Below are positions 1 through 6,475 of a DNA stretch of 12,516 nt, piece by piece; the first letter of the stretch is position 1; the number at the start of each line of letters is the position of its first letter. The position numbers and the translations under genes were made by a program. This DNA is from Verrucomicrobiota bacterium (lineage in GTDB: Bacteria > Verrucomicrobiota > Verrucomicrobiia > Verrucomicrobiales > Verrucomicrobiaceae), in contig JAEYUU010000197.1 of the NCBI GenBank assembly GCA_023429545.1, positions 1 to 12,516 on the forward strand, given 5' to 3'. Under the pieces are notes generated by a model that saw nothing but the letters and a program-made list of their open reading frames with translations, had not been told where the DNA came from and did not search any database.

Positions 1-632
1 CGGGCAGCGACCTGCCGCAATTCACGACTGGTCCACTCCTGCATGTGGAGGCACTCCAGCTTGGTGCCGAAATAGCCTGCAATATCATGCGGCCCCGAGA
101 AACGGTGCGGCGTGTCAAACACGTAGATGCCTCCCGGCTTCAACAGCCGCGCCGCCATGTCGAAATGCAAGCTCACATCGTCCGGATGGAGGTGTTCCAG
201 AAACTGGTAGCTGAAGAGGATATCCACCGAGGCCGCCGGCACATCGAGGTGATAGCCATCATAGATGATCAGTTTCAGATTCCCCGGCAGCGGCTCGGAG
301 GGATCGTGCTGATCTGAAATGTCCACCGCGATGACTTCCTTGCAGAGACCCGCCGCGGCAGAGGCGAGACGGCAATCTCCCGGAGCAAACTCCAGAAAGG
401 TGCCATCCGGCCGGAGGTGCGGCCGCAGCAGCCTCAGCCGGGCATCCACGGCAAGGGCACTTTGCTCAGGCGTGTCCCTGCGGGTGAGCCTCACATGCTC
501 CGGCACGCGCTGGAACAATTCACCATACAAGGTCTTGAAGAGCTCCGTGCGCTCTTCACGTCGTGAGGAACGCAGCCTTTTGGCGAGTTCCTTCTCCACT
601 TCATACTGGCGGCGCAAAGGCTCAGACGTCAT
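1..632 (-). CDS. SAM-dependent class I methyltransferase (3' end cut off by window)
   Basis: The reading frame starts at ATG 632-630 and stays open to the left edge, giving 210 residues with the C-terminus missing. It looks like a Methyltransf_11/23-type enzyme that moves a methyl group from S-adenosylmethionine to an unknown acceptor. Visible landmarks are motif I as FLEFAPGDCR (79-88), an acidic residue after strand 2 (VDIS, D104), the post-II/motif IV stretch DILFSYQFLEHLHPDD (137-152) and LLKPGGIYVFDTP (163-175). Motif I reads E-F-A-P-G-D rather than the usual D-x-G-x-G, which is atypical but occurs in such families. The first 70 residues are charged and probably helical. It follows the alpha/alpha-barrel gene with about 110 bp between them and is probably the last visible gene of the polysaccharide block, so a sugar or lipid-linked glycan acceptor is inferred. 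A GGAGGAG lies 35 nt upstream of the start, too far for a normal ribosome site, so the start is not certain. Confidence 0.85.
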   Translation of the reverse strand, partial: MTSEPLRRQYEVEKELAKRLRSSRREERTELFKTLYGELFQRVPEHVRLTRRDTPEQSALAVDARLRLLRPHLRPDGTFLEFAPGDCRLASAAAGLCKEVIAVDISDQHDPSEPLPGNLKLIIYDGYHLDVPAASVDILFSYQFLEHLHPDDVSLHFDMAARLLKPGGIYVFDTPHRFSGPHDIAGYFGTKLECLHMQEWTSRELRQVAA

Positions 633-743
633 TACAGCGATATTGCCGCTGCCCTTGGTGATTTCAACTCCTCCATGCGACTGCCCACGCTTTCCGGGGA
701 TTTGTCATCACATTCCGCCGTACCCCAGAGAATCTACCCGTTC

Positions 744-1952
744 TTACGCCCTCTCGCCCTCGCGCAGTTCCAGTTCCAGCAACGATGAGTCAATCATGAA
801 CTTGCACGCCCAGTTCAAGAACTGGAAGCGGCCGTACTGTCCTGACACGGGAAAGGACCCTTTTACCCCGCCGGCGACTCCGATCGCGCCATTCATCCGC
901 ATGGTGCTGCGCACAAACCGGTTTACCGCCAGGGCTGCATCACGCATGCGGACATCTCCCGTATGGGCATAGAGGTTCAGCCAGCAGATGGCCACCTGCA
1001 AGGATCCGGTGAGACAGTCCCAATTCACCATGGGGCGCCAGTTCCTGTCGAATCGGCCCGCCATACGTCCACGGGAGTCCGTCGCCTGAAGAAACGACTC
1101 CGCCGTGCGCAAGGCGGCATCCAGCAACCCCGGTTCCTTGGTGAACCGGTACCCTTCGACGACACCCCTCAGTGCATATCCAAGAGTGTGGGTCAGTGGC
1201 TGGGCAGGGTCTGTAAGGCAGCACCCGTCGAACCACCCGTTCTCCCGCTGCCGTCCAAGTGCCCACCGGATGTTTTTCAATGCCGCCTCCCTGTACCCGC
1301 GGTCCGGTGCGAGCGCATCTGCCTCCAGGAGGCCCCACGCTACGTGCGTTTCCCAAGTGTGGTCACCTGAGACCGTGTAGGGATTGGGCAACCTCCAGGC
1401 GCCATCGCCATCCTGGAATTTGACTAGCCAATCGGCTGCGGCGCACATTGGCTCCCGGTACACCTCCCCAAACTCACGAACTCCCGCAGCGAACCCCAGG
1501 AGTACCTGCCCGGTATCAAAAACCACAGGCACAGCTCTTTTCCTGGCTTGTGTGCTTCCCTGAAAGGCGCCGCTCGGAAGCTGGATGGACACCTCCCAGT
1601 CAAGCATGCGGCGGGCACGCTCGAAAAGCCCGGTGTCCTGCCGCAGTCTCGCATGCGTCAGCAAGGTGGGAATGATGTAACCAGTGGTCTCAGGATAGGA
1701 TGCTCCCCAGCCGGTCAGCAGACTGTAGTGCCGAGCCACCCCGCCATCCTGCGAGCTGGAGTGATCCTGGGCATCGCAGATCCACTTCAGTCCGCAGGTG
1801 ATGGCATTGACTACCCCAGGCTCCTCGTTTTGCTTGGTGCCGAGCACGCTGTCACGCCAGTATTCGCGATGGGCTCCGAGCGGCCACGTCGACAAATCCT
1901 TGGCTGACCGTAACGGCTTGCTGAGGCCTACGAGGAGCTTTTTGATGGGCAT
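744..1952 (-). CDS. Predicted alpha/alpha-barrel (six-hairpin-like) protein of polysaccharide clusters
   Basis: A 402-residue protein from ATG 1952-1950; the frame extends to a TTG at 1988, but neither start has a ribosome site. No signal peptide or clear membrane helix is visible. The protein is built from repeated helical hairpins with Trp/Gly-rich turns, recalling prenyltransferase/squalene-cyclase-like or six-hairpin glycosidase folds. Characteristic stretches are GWGASYPETTGYIIPTLL (81-98), FDTGQVLLG (145-153), TWETHVAWGLLE (199-210), HTLGYALRGVVE (255-266), CLTGSLQVAICW (313-324) and QYGRFQFLNWACKF (372-385). From memory, proteins of this kind occur in exopolysaccharide clusters and are sometimes labelled delta-aminolevulinic acid dehydratase, a name nothing in the sequence supports. 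Possible roles are a glycan lyase, hydrolase or epimerase such as a D-glucuronyl C5-epimerase-like enzyme. No catalytic residue can be assigned. It lies between the flippase and methyltransferase genes on the same strand. The fold is a reasonable inference; the reaction is unknown. Confidence 0.75.
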   Translation of the reverse strand: MPIKKLLVGLSKPLRSAKDLSTWPLGAHREYWRDSVLGTKQNEEPGVVNAITCGLKWICDAQDHSSSQDGGVARHYSLLTGWGASYPETTGYIIPTLLTHARLRQDTGLFERARRMLDWEVSIQLPSGAFQGSTQARKRAVPVVFDTGQVLLGFAAGVREFGEVYREPMCAAADWLVKFQDGDGAWRLPNPYTVSGDHTWETHVAWGLLEADALAPDRGYREAALKNIRWALGRQRENGWFDGCCLTDPAQPLTHTLGYALRGVVEGYRFTKEPGLLDAALRTAESFLQATDSRGRMAGRFDRNWRPMVNWDCLTGSLQVAICWLNLYAHTGDVRMRDAALAVNRFVRSTMRMNGAIGVAGGVKGSFPVSGQYGRFQFLNWACKFMIDSSLLELELREGERA

Positions 1953-2140
1953 ACTGGCTTGAGCACAAAGGGTCTGGCGCACATGCAATTAGGCGCTAAA
2001 TTATCATTCAGCCCGTAAGCAGCCTGACACCTAAATAAAAGTTTGCAATAGGGAGTTTCCCTCGCGCAATCACCAGATTTTTTTATCTAGAACACCTCCG
2101 CCGGCCCCATGGGCTGGCTCAAGTACAAACACCATCCGAT
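1953..2140 (-). other. Gap between flippase and alpha/alpha-barrel genes with two small hairpins
   Basis: This 188-bp gap is the most AT-rich stretch of the left block (about 1985-2092). It contains two potential stem-loops: AGGGA-GTT-TCCCT (2050-2062) and CCGGCCC-CAT-GGGCTGG (2101-2117, one G.U pair on the plus strand; CCCATGGG palindrome at 2106-2113). Neither is followed by a U-run in the direction of minus-strand transcription, so I do not call a terminator. The AT-rich part could hold a separate promoter for the gene starting at 1952 (a GATAAT-like hexamer lies on the minus strand), but no convincing -35 box accompanies it. Confidence 0.35.
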
Positions 2141-3670
2141 CTACTCGGACTGGCGTGTTTTGATGAACGGCATCATGCGCCAAAGCATGCCTCGCGTGGA
2201 TGCATCAAGGGCAAGCCATGGAGCCGTGAGCGCAAAGACGAGGGTGTAGCCTGCGGCCATGAGAAGGATCGTGGTATAGTCCGGTCGCAGCCAGGGTTCC
2301 GTCAACAATGCAAAGAGCGCCGCGGGGGCCACACCCAGCAGTGCCGGCTTCATCAGATGCCTGAGAACGTAGGTGCGCGGCGGAATGCCGGTCACCTTGT
2401 ACAATAAATGAGGCAGCAGACAGCCTCGCTCCACGAACATGGCAATGGCCGAACCGACCACCACTCCGGTGAATCCCCACAGCAGGCCCAAGACGATACA
2501 CAGCACTACCGCCAGGCACCCGCCGAAAAAGACCACGCGCGCCATCCACTGCGCCTTGCCCACCGTGTAGAGCAGGTTGTTCACCGGATACATCATGAAC
2601 GCCAGCGCGCTCGGTACGGCCAGGATCCATGTCACCTGCGCAGCGGCGCTCAGGGTCTCACCCACCCAGCGGTGCAGGAAGGCACCTGAAAGCCAGAGCA
2701 CCCCTCCCATGGCGCCGGCGCAGAATGCCGCTGTCATATGGGACAGCTTCAGAAACCTGTCCTTCAGCCCTTCGTGGTCATTGGCTCCATGAAGTTGCCC
2801 CAAGGCTGCGAGCACCTGCCCGCCGAAGATGGCATTTACCATGTCTTCGAGCAAACCGATCAACCTCATGCCCAGCGAATACACAGGCAGGTTCGAAACA
2901 CCGGACATCCTGGCGATGAGGATGGGATTCACCTCCCTGCGCATGGCCATGCCCACCACCACCAAGGTCATGTCCCTCGATGTGGCAATGAGATCCTTCC
3001 GGACATCCGCAGTCAACGAGTCCTCCACTCCGGCCTCGGCCCCTGGCACCCTCGGCAGCTTCAGCGTAAAGCTCCACTGCAGCATGAGTTCAAGAACCTC
3101 CCCTGAAGCATGCACAATCGCGGCGCCCACCAGTCCATCGTGATGAAGAAGCGCCCAGCACATCGCCGGCGTCTGGCATAAAGTGCGGATGATGGAGGCC
3201 AGCCCCAGCAAATCGTAGCGGACATGGGCTCGCAGAAGCAGCATGCCCTGCCGGAACCAGTACCGCAGAACCGTGGCCGTTCCGCAAGTGGCCAGCACCC
3301 AGACGATTTCAGGATGGTGCGTGCCCGCTGCAATCCATGGCGTCAGCCAGAACGAGGCAAAAATGAAGAGCACACAAACCAAGCCTGCGTACACAAAATA
3401 CTTCCGCAGCACGGCAAGCAACGCCGCCAACCGCTCTCCCTGACGCGCCCCGACAGCCATGGACATGAGCCTCGTGGCCGAGAATGTCACCCCCATGTCC
3501 AACACCAGCAGGTAGCCCACCATGGTCATGGCAAGGAGCCAGCTTCCATAGCCATCTTGTCCAAAGCTGCGCACCATGATCGGCGTCGTGATGAACATCG
3601 CGACCGTCTTGACGGTCATCTCCAGCACATTAACGCCTGCGCCACGCAGCAGTTTTTTGCCCAGGCTCAT
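2141..3670 (-). CDS. Wzx-like oligosaccharide flippase (MOP/polysaccharide transporter superfamily)
   Basis: A 509-residue, strongly hydrophobic protein from ATG 3670-3668, with roughly 12-14 predicted membrane helices. Its length and layout match Wzx/RfbX-type flippases, which move undecaprenyl-pyrophosphate-linked oligosaccharide units across the inner membrane. The N-terminus is family-typical: a short basic start (MSLGKKLLRGAG), then a helix leading to TTPIMVRSFGQDGYGSWLL (about 30-48), where a conserved Gly-x-x-x-Tyr-Gly-like element ends the first helix, and a second helix with LVLDMGV. A central cytoplasmic loop is rich in acidic and basic residues. The frame stays open for 22 codons upstream, but those codons lie inside the AAC(3)-like gene and do not resemble the family, so I chose 3670. 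The start overlaps the upstream stop by ATGA, suggesting translational coupling. An AGAGGAGG sits 19 nt before the ATG, too far for a standard ribosome site. Substrate specificity cannot be read from the sequence. Confidence 0.88.
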   Translation of the reverse strand: MSLGKKLLRGAGVNVLEMTVKTVAMFITTPIMVRSFGQDGYGSWLLAMTMVGYLLVLDMGVTFSATRLMSMAVGARQGERLAALLAVLRKYFVYAGLVCVLFIFASFWLTPWIAAGTHHPEIVWVLATCGTATVLRYWFRQGMLLLRAHVRYDLLGLASIIRTLCQTPAMCWALLHHDGLVGAAIVHASGEVLELMLQWSFTLKLPRVPGAEAGVEDSLTADVRKDLIATSRDMTLVVVGMAMRREVNPILIARMSGVSNLPVYSLGMRLIGLLEDMVNAIFGGQVLAALGQLHGANDHEGLKDRFLKLSHMTAAFCAGAMGGVLWLSGAFLHRWVGETLSAAAQVTWILAVPSALAFMMYPVNNLLYTVGKAQWMARVVFFGGCLAVVLCIVLGLLWGFTGVVVGSAIAMFVERGCLLPHLLYKVTGIPPRTYVLRHLMKPALLGVAPAALFALLTEPWLRPDYTTILLMAAGYTLVFALTAPWLALDASTRGMLWRMMPFIKTRQSE

Positions 3671-3975
3671 GAAGTCGGATGGAACGCAGCCTCCTCTGCA
3701 ATGACACACGAGAGATCCCTTTCCAGGAATTCCCACGAATGCATGGGCAGAACCAGCGCACCTTCCGCTCCAGGCACCCCCCTGATTGCAGCGAGCACCC
3801 TTCGCGCTCCACCCGGCGCAAACCCGTGTCTTGAGAGCGAAGTGTGAACCGGCAGGATGCCGCCCTCCTTCACGCCCAACCGCCGGGGCTCACCCACCGG
3901 GCGGCTCCGTGACGCAATGGGACCCCTCAGGGGCGGTAGCACGTGTTTGACCAGTCTCTTGATCCGTCGAAGCAT
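3667..3975 (-). pseudogene. Truncated AAC(3)-family N-acetyltransferase remnant
   Basis: From ATG 3975-3973 the frame gives 102 residues; other possible starts are ATG 4011 and GTG 4080. It opens with a basic segment (MLRRIKRLVKHVLPP), as cluster-encoded AAC(3)/YokD-like proteins often do, followed by clear family motifs: LGVKEGGILPVHTSLSRHGF, PGGARRVLAAI and EGALVLPMHSWEF. AAC(3) proteins are normally about 260-280 residues and transfer acetyl from acetyl-CoA to an amino group. Here the frame stops soon after the HSWEF motif. The last residues (SCVIAEEA, then FHPTS) look like compressed pieces of the normal SCVGAIPEAF and SLHPTHS segments, as if by internal deletions, and the rest of the enzyme is gone, replaced by the flippase gene. 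I see no continuation in other frames. The catalytic core cannot be complete, so I call it a remnant. The TGA overlaps the flippase ATG (ATGA), so translation through it may still help flippase expression. It could instead be a repurposed short protein. This is a sugar-cluster relative, not evidence of antibiotic resistance. Confidence 0.6.
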
Positions 3976-4216
3976 AGGAGGATGGCGCTCGCGTTTCGCG
4001 AAAGAGTCCATGAAAGTGACAGCATCGACAATGCAGCGTAAAGCAGGGCGCAACATCCAAAGCGCAGTTTCGCCTGCCACTCAATCCTGATGTCTCATTT
4101 TTTCCCGCAGTCTGCACCGGTCACATGCCCGCATCCGTTGTGTCCCATCGTTTGCGGGCAAACACCTTGCCAAAAACCGCACACCGGCTTTCGTGCTTGC
4201 TCGAAATTACTCACTC
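3976..4216. promoter_or_regulatory. Divergent intergenic region with 8-bp inverted repeat
   Basis: This 241-bp region separates the minus-strand AAC(3)-remnant/flippase block from the plus-strand FkbM gene, so it should hold promoters for both directions. The minus-strand frame stays open through 4080 and may code if an earlier start is used. The clearest structure is a perfect 8-bp inverted repeat, TGCCCGCA (4126-4133) and TGCGGGCA (4153-4160), separated by 19 bp. It could be a split operator or a hairpin in the FkbM leader. No convincing -35/-10 pair was found. No ribosome site precedes ATG 4217. Confidence 0.4.
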
Positions 4217-4987
4217 ATGTTTGGTCCTTTCATCAACCGGTTGCTGCGCCCCCTGGGATTTACCGTGGTTTCTACGGCCCGGCTCTCCGCCCTGCAAAAA
4301 TTCGACAACTACAAGCCGAGCGAGAGCATTGTAGCCGAGCATCTCCGCCAGGTTTTTTCCCGGCACCGGGTGGATTGCGTCTTTGATGTCGGCGCCAACG
4401 ACGGTACCTACGCCAAGATGCTCAGGAGGGAGACAGGATATGAGGGCTGGATCTTTTCCTTCGAGCCCATCCCCAAGCAAATCGCGACGCTGCGCGACCT
4501 GGCCAGCAAGGATCCCCGTTGGGAAATCTGCCCATATGCCCTGGGAGCAGCCGCCGGAAAGCAGGATTTCAACATCATGTCCCAGGATGTGTTCAGTTCC
4601 TTCCTCCCACCCGCCTCCGGGCAGCCGGAGAAGTACCTCGATTCAAATCGCATTGCGGAGACACTCGAAGTTCAAATTCGAACAGTCGCGGAGATTTGGA
4701 ATGAAGTGAAGGAGCAGCATGGCCTTGAGCGCCTCTACCTGAAAATGGACACCCAGGGCTTCGACATGGAGGTCTTTGCCGGAGCTTCATCGGTCCTGGC
4801 TTCCATTCCCGCCCTGCAATCCGAACTCTCGCAACGCCAGATTTACCAGGGAGCGCCCGATCTCCGCTCTGCGCTGGAGACATTCGCCAAGGCTGGCTAC
4901 GAGCCATCCATGCTGCACCCCATCAGCTTCGATGACGATCTCCGGTTCATCGAGGCGGACGGCGTCCTGGTGCGGACGGCAGCGTGA
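4217..4987 (+). CDS. FkbM-family SAM-dependent methyltransferase
   Basis: A 256-residue protein from ATG 4217; a GTG at 4193 would add eight residues and looks less likely. FkbM-family enzymes are typically O-methyltransferases acting on hydroxyls of natural products or sugars; in glycan clusters they usually methylate sugar residues. The Rossmann-type domain is complete: motif I FDVGANDGTY (56-65), the acidic strand-2 end FSFEPIP (80-86), the VFSSFLPP region (125-132) and the family-diagnostic LKMDTQGFDMEVFAG (175-189), followed by a short strand pair ending ADGVLVR. There is no signal peptide, so it should act in the cytoplasm. It is the only plus-strand gene between two minus-strand blocks and converges on the EEP-type gene with only 20 bp between stop codons and no visible terminator, so the two transcripts may overlap. 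Sugar methylation is inferred from context. Family assignment is secure. Confidence 0.9.
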   Translation: MFGPFINRLLRPLGFTVVSTARLSALQKFDNYKPSESIVAEHLRQVFSRHRVDCVFDVGANDGTYAKMLRRETGYEGWIFSFEPIPKQIATLRDLASKDPRWEICPYALGAAAGKQDFNIMSQDVFSSFLPPASGQPEKYLDSNRIAETLEVQIRTVAEIWNEVKEQHGLERLYLKMDTQGFDMEVFAGASSVLASIPALQSELSQRQIYQGAPDLRSALETFAKAGYEPSMLHPISFDDDLRFIEADGVLVRTAA

Positions 4988-5007
4988 CGGCTTGGTTCAG
5001 TCCTGAC

Positions 5008-6132
5008 CTATTCGGCTTCCAGGGCAAATTGCGCGGCCATCGCGCAGTGCTGGCTGGGACGGCCTTTCTCAGCGCGGCTCCACATGGCCTTCCACCTGGG
5101 ACCGCCCAGGATCTTGTCCAGTCGCATCCAGGGGCCACCCAGCGAGAGCGGGTTTCGCGTCACTCCGGGAAAGGTATAGCCAAATCCAAAACCCACCGCG
5201 TCATGAGAATCCGTAAATGTGCGGGTAAGCCGCTGGTGGATGCGTCCATGCGCCGGGGCATTGAAGTCGCCTGCGATCAGGCAGGGGATCGTCTCCGCTT
5301 CCGCGCGCGAGACAATTGCTTCCGCCGCAGCGATCTGCTCATGCCAGAATGCCTCATAGCTGTCCCGCTTCTCCGCCCACCTGGCTCGCAGCGGTCCCAG
5401 CACTCCCCAGAGGAAGGCGCCACGGCGCAGCGCCATCAGCGGCTCCCGAGGGGTGTCGAGATGCACCACATAGACGGCCACCGGAGTGCCGCCCAAATCC
5501 AGCGTGAATCGCGCTGCCACAGCCTTGCCACGATGCATCACAAGGTCCTTCCAAGTGACGGGGTACCGGCTGATGAGCGTGAACTCTCCAATGTCATCGC
5601 CGTATCCAAACTCTTCGTATCCCAGCGAGTTCACATACCGGCGCGAGCGGAACGCTGCATCCTGCAGGACGATGACATCGGGCTTCACTGTGTTCTTGAA
5701 AGGCTGCAAACTGGTGTTGGCATTCTCTCCCCTGTTGTAAGTCAGGATGGTGAGTGCCTTCTGACCTGGCTGGGGCTTGTTCGAGCCATGGATGGACAGC
5801 CCCATCAATCCAAATACACAGACGAGCGCGGTGGCGCCCAACACCGGCAGGCTGCGCCAGTCGAACGCCGCCGCCAGCAATCCCAAAGGGATCAAAGGCA
5901 GCAGCCACACGATGGGAGGCAGAAAAAGGAAAAAGGCCAGTGTCAGGTTCCCCTCGCCCACCCATCGAAGGGCGGCCCAAAGCAGGAGTACCGCGAGCAG
6001 CCACGCGAGATTGAGCAGCCGTACCGCCCACCGCAACCTGCGAAACCACCGCTGGAGAAACGCGCGACGCTTGCCGGGATCGCCCAAGCCGTCAACCAGA
6101 CGCTTCAGCGCGTGCTCGAATAGGCGTTCCAT
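5008..6132 (-). CDS. Membrane-anchored endonuclease/exonuclease/phosphatase (EEP) family protein
   Basis: A 374-residue protein from ATG 6132-6130, preceded by an AGGTGG on the minus strand (6144-6149) 11 nt upstream, one of the few plausible ribosome sites here; a GTG at 6147 is an alternative. The N-terminus is basic, then three membrane helices (about 36-57, 64-90 and 95-114) lead into an EEP-fold domain (about 125-374), probably on the outer face. EEP proteins are metal-dependent phosphodiesterases or phosphatases acting on nucleic acids, phosphoinositides or sphingomyelin. Visible motifs are ILTYN (N133), DVIVLQD (D158), VVHLD (H224), GDFNAP (D289, N291), RLDKIL (D339) and SQH (360-362). 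Two canonical positions differ: the metal-binding Glu after LQ is Asp, and the usual SDH is SQH, so activity may be altered or lost. It lies 30 bp downstream of the prepilin-like gene and is the last gene of the operon. The substrate is unknown; a lipid or glycan phosphodiester is a context-based guess. Confidence 0.82.
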   Translation of the reverse strand: MERLFEHALKRLVDGLGDPGKRRAFLQRWFRRLRWAVRLLNLAWLLAVLLLWAALRWVGEGNLTLAFFLFLPPIVWLLPLIPLGLLAAAFDWRSLPVLGATALVCVFGLMGLSIHGSNKPQPGQKALTILTYNRGENANTSLQPFKNTVKPDVIVLQDAAFRSRRYVNSLGYEEFGYGDDIGEFTLISRYPVTWKDLVMHRGKAVAARFTLDLGGTPVAVYVVHLDTPREPLMALRRGAFLWGVLGPLRARWAEKRDSYEAFWHEQIAAAEAIVSRAEAETIPCLIAGDFNAPAHGRIHQRLTRTFTDSHDAVGFGFGYTFPGVTRNPLSLGGPWMRLDKILGGPRWKAMWSRAEKGRPSQHCAMAAQFALEAE

Positions 6133-6162
6133 GCGCGAATTAGCCACCTGGCCCGCAGGCCA

Positions 6163-6426
6163 TCAGGGGTTGGGTACAGCCGGTGCCGGCGTGTCCGTTC
6201 CCGCACGGGAGGTTGGAGCCGCAGGAGTTGTGTCAGGTGGTGGCGCGGAAGACGAACTGGCGGCAGGCACGGGTTTGCGTCCCGGCTTGATGGCTTCCGC
6301 CGGTGGCTTAAAATGATTTTTCACAAGCGCAAGAGTGAGCCAGCCCAGCAGCACGACTGCGACCATCATGCAAAGCGCCTCAAGCACCGTAAAGCCGCGG
6401 CTGCGGACCTTGAAATTCGAAATCAT
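6163..6426 (-). CDS. Small prepilin-like (type IV pilin/pseudopilin N-terminus) protein with Pro/Ala/Ser/Thr tail
   Basis: From ATG 6426-6424 this gives 87 residues (ATG 6447 and other upstream codons are possible starts). The N-terminus is a class III prepilin signal: a basic leader MISNFKVRSRG, a cleavage site between G11 and F12, FTVLE with glutamate at mature position 5, then a hydrophobic helix to about residue 36. Such proteins are cut and N-methylated by a prepilin peptidase and enter type IV pili, type II secretion pseudopili or related fibres. There is no globular pilin head. The remaining roughly 50 residues are basic then Pro/Ala-rich with Ser/Thr clusters (SSSS at 57-60, TT 66-67, T72, S73, T77, T79), low complexity and probably disordered. 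It lies 49 bp after the GT2 gene and about 30 bp before the EEP gene, all on one strand. No other pilus-assembly gene is in view, so partners must be elsewhere. It could also be a membrane anchor or adaptor that merely resembles prepilins. Confidence 0.78.
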   Translation of the reverse strand: MISNFKVRSRGFTVLEALCMMVAVVLLGWLTLALVKNHFKPPAEAIKPGRKPVPAASSSSAPPPDTTPAAPTSRAGTDTPAPAVPNP

Positions 6427-6475
6427 GGAAGGTAGAGGAAACCGCATCCTGAAGGGTGGGCAACTCTTTTGTTGC

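Noticed and set aside
632..676. 14-codon ORF overlapping the methyltransferase start (TAATG) as a leader peptide
   Set aside because: Too short to support, no own ribosome site or regulatory composition; overlap may be chance.
319..972. 217-codon plus-strand open frame across the methyltransferase and alpha/alpha-barrel genes
   Set aside because: It is Ser/Arg-rich without motifs and lies antisense to two supported genes.
2050..2084. AGGGA/TCCCT hairpin with a nearby T-run as a plus-strand terminator
   Set aside because: The stem is only 5 bp, the T-run begins about 15 nt after it, and no plus-strand gene ends nearby.
2101..2117. Stem-loop after the flippase stop as an intrinsic terminator
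   Set aside because: In the minus-strand transcript the stem has a mismatch and is followed by purine-rich sequence and an A-run, not a U-run.
3671..3736. N-terminal extension of the flippase
   Set aside because: The extra 22 codons lie inside the AAC(3)-like frame, do not resemble a flippase start, and the ATG at 3670 gives the family-typical N-terminus and an ATGA coupling.
3667..3975. Aminoglycoside resistance gene
   Set aside because: The family includes resistance enzymes, but this copy is truncated and embedded in a polysaccharide cluster, where relatives are thought to act on sugars.
4984..6123. 379-codon plus-strand open frame opposite the EEP gene
   Set aside because: Its product is His/Gln/Arg/Pro-rich without motifs, while the minus strand encodes membrane helices and EEP motifs. 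Long antisense frames are common in GC-rich coding DNA.
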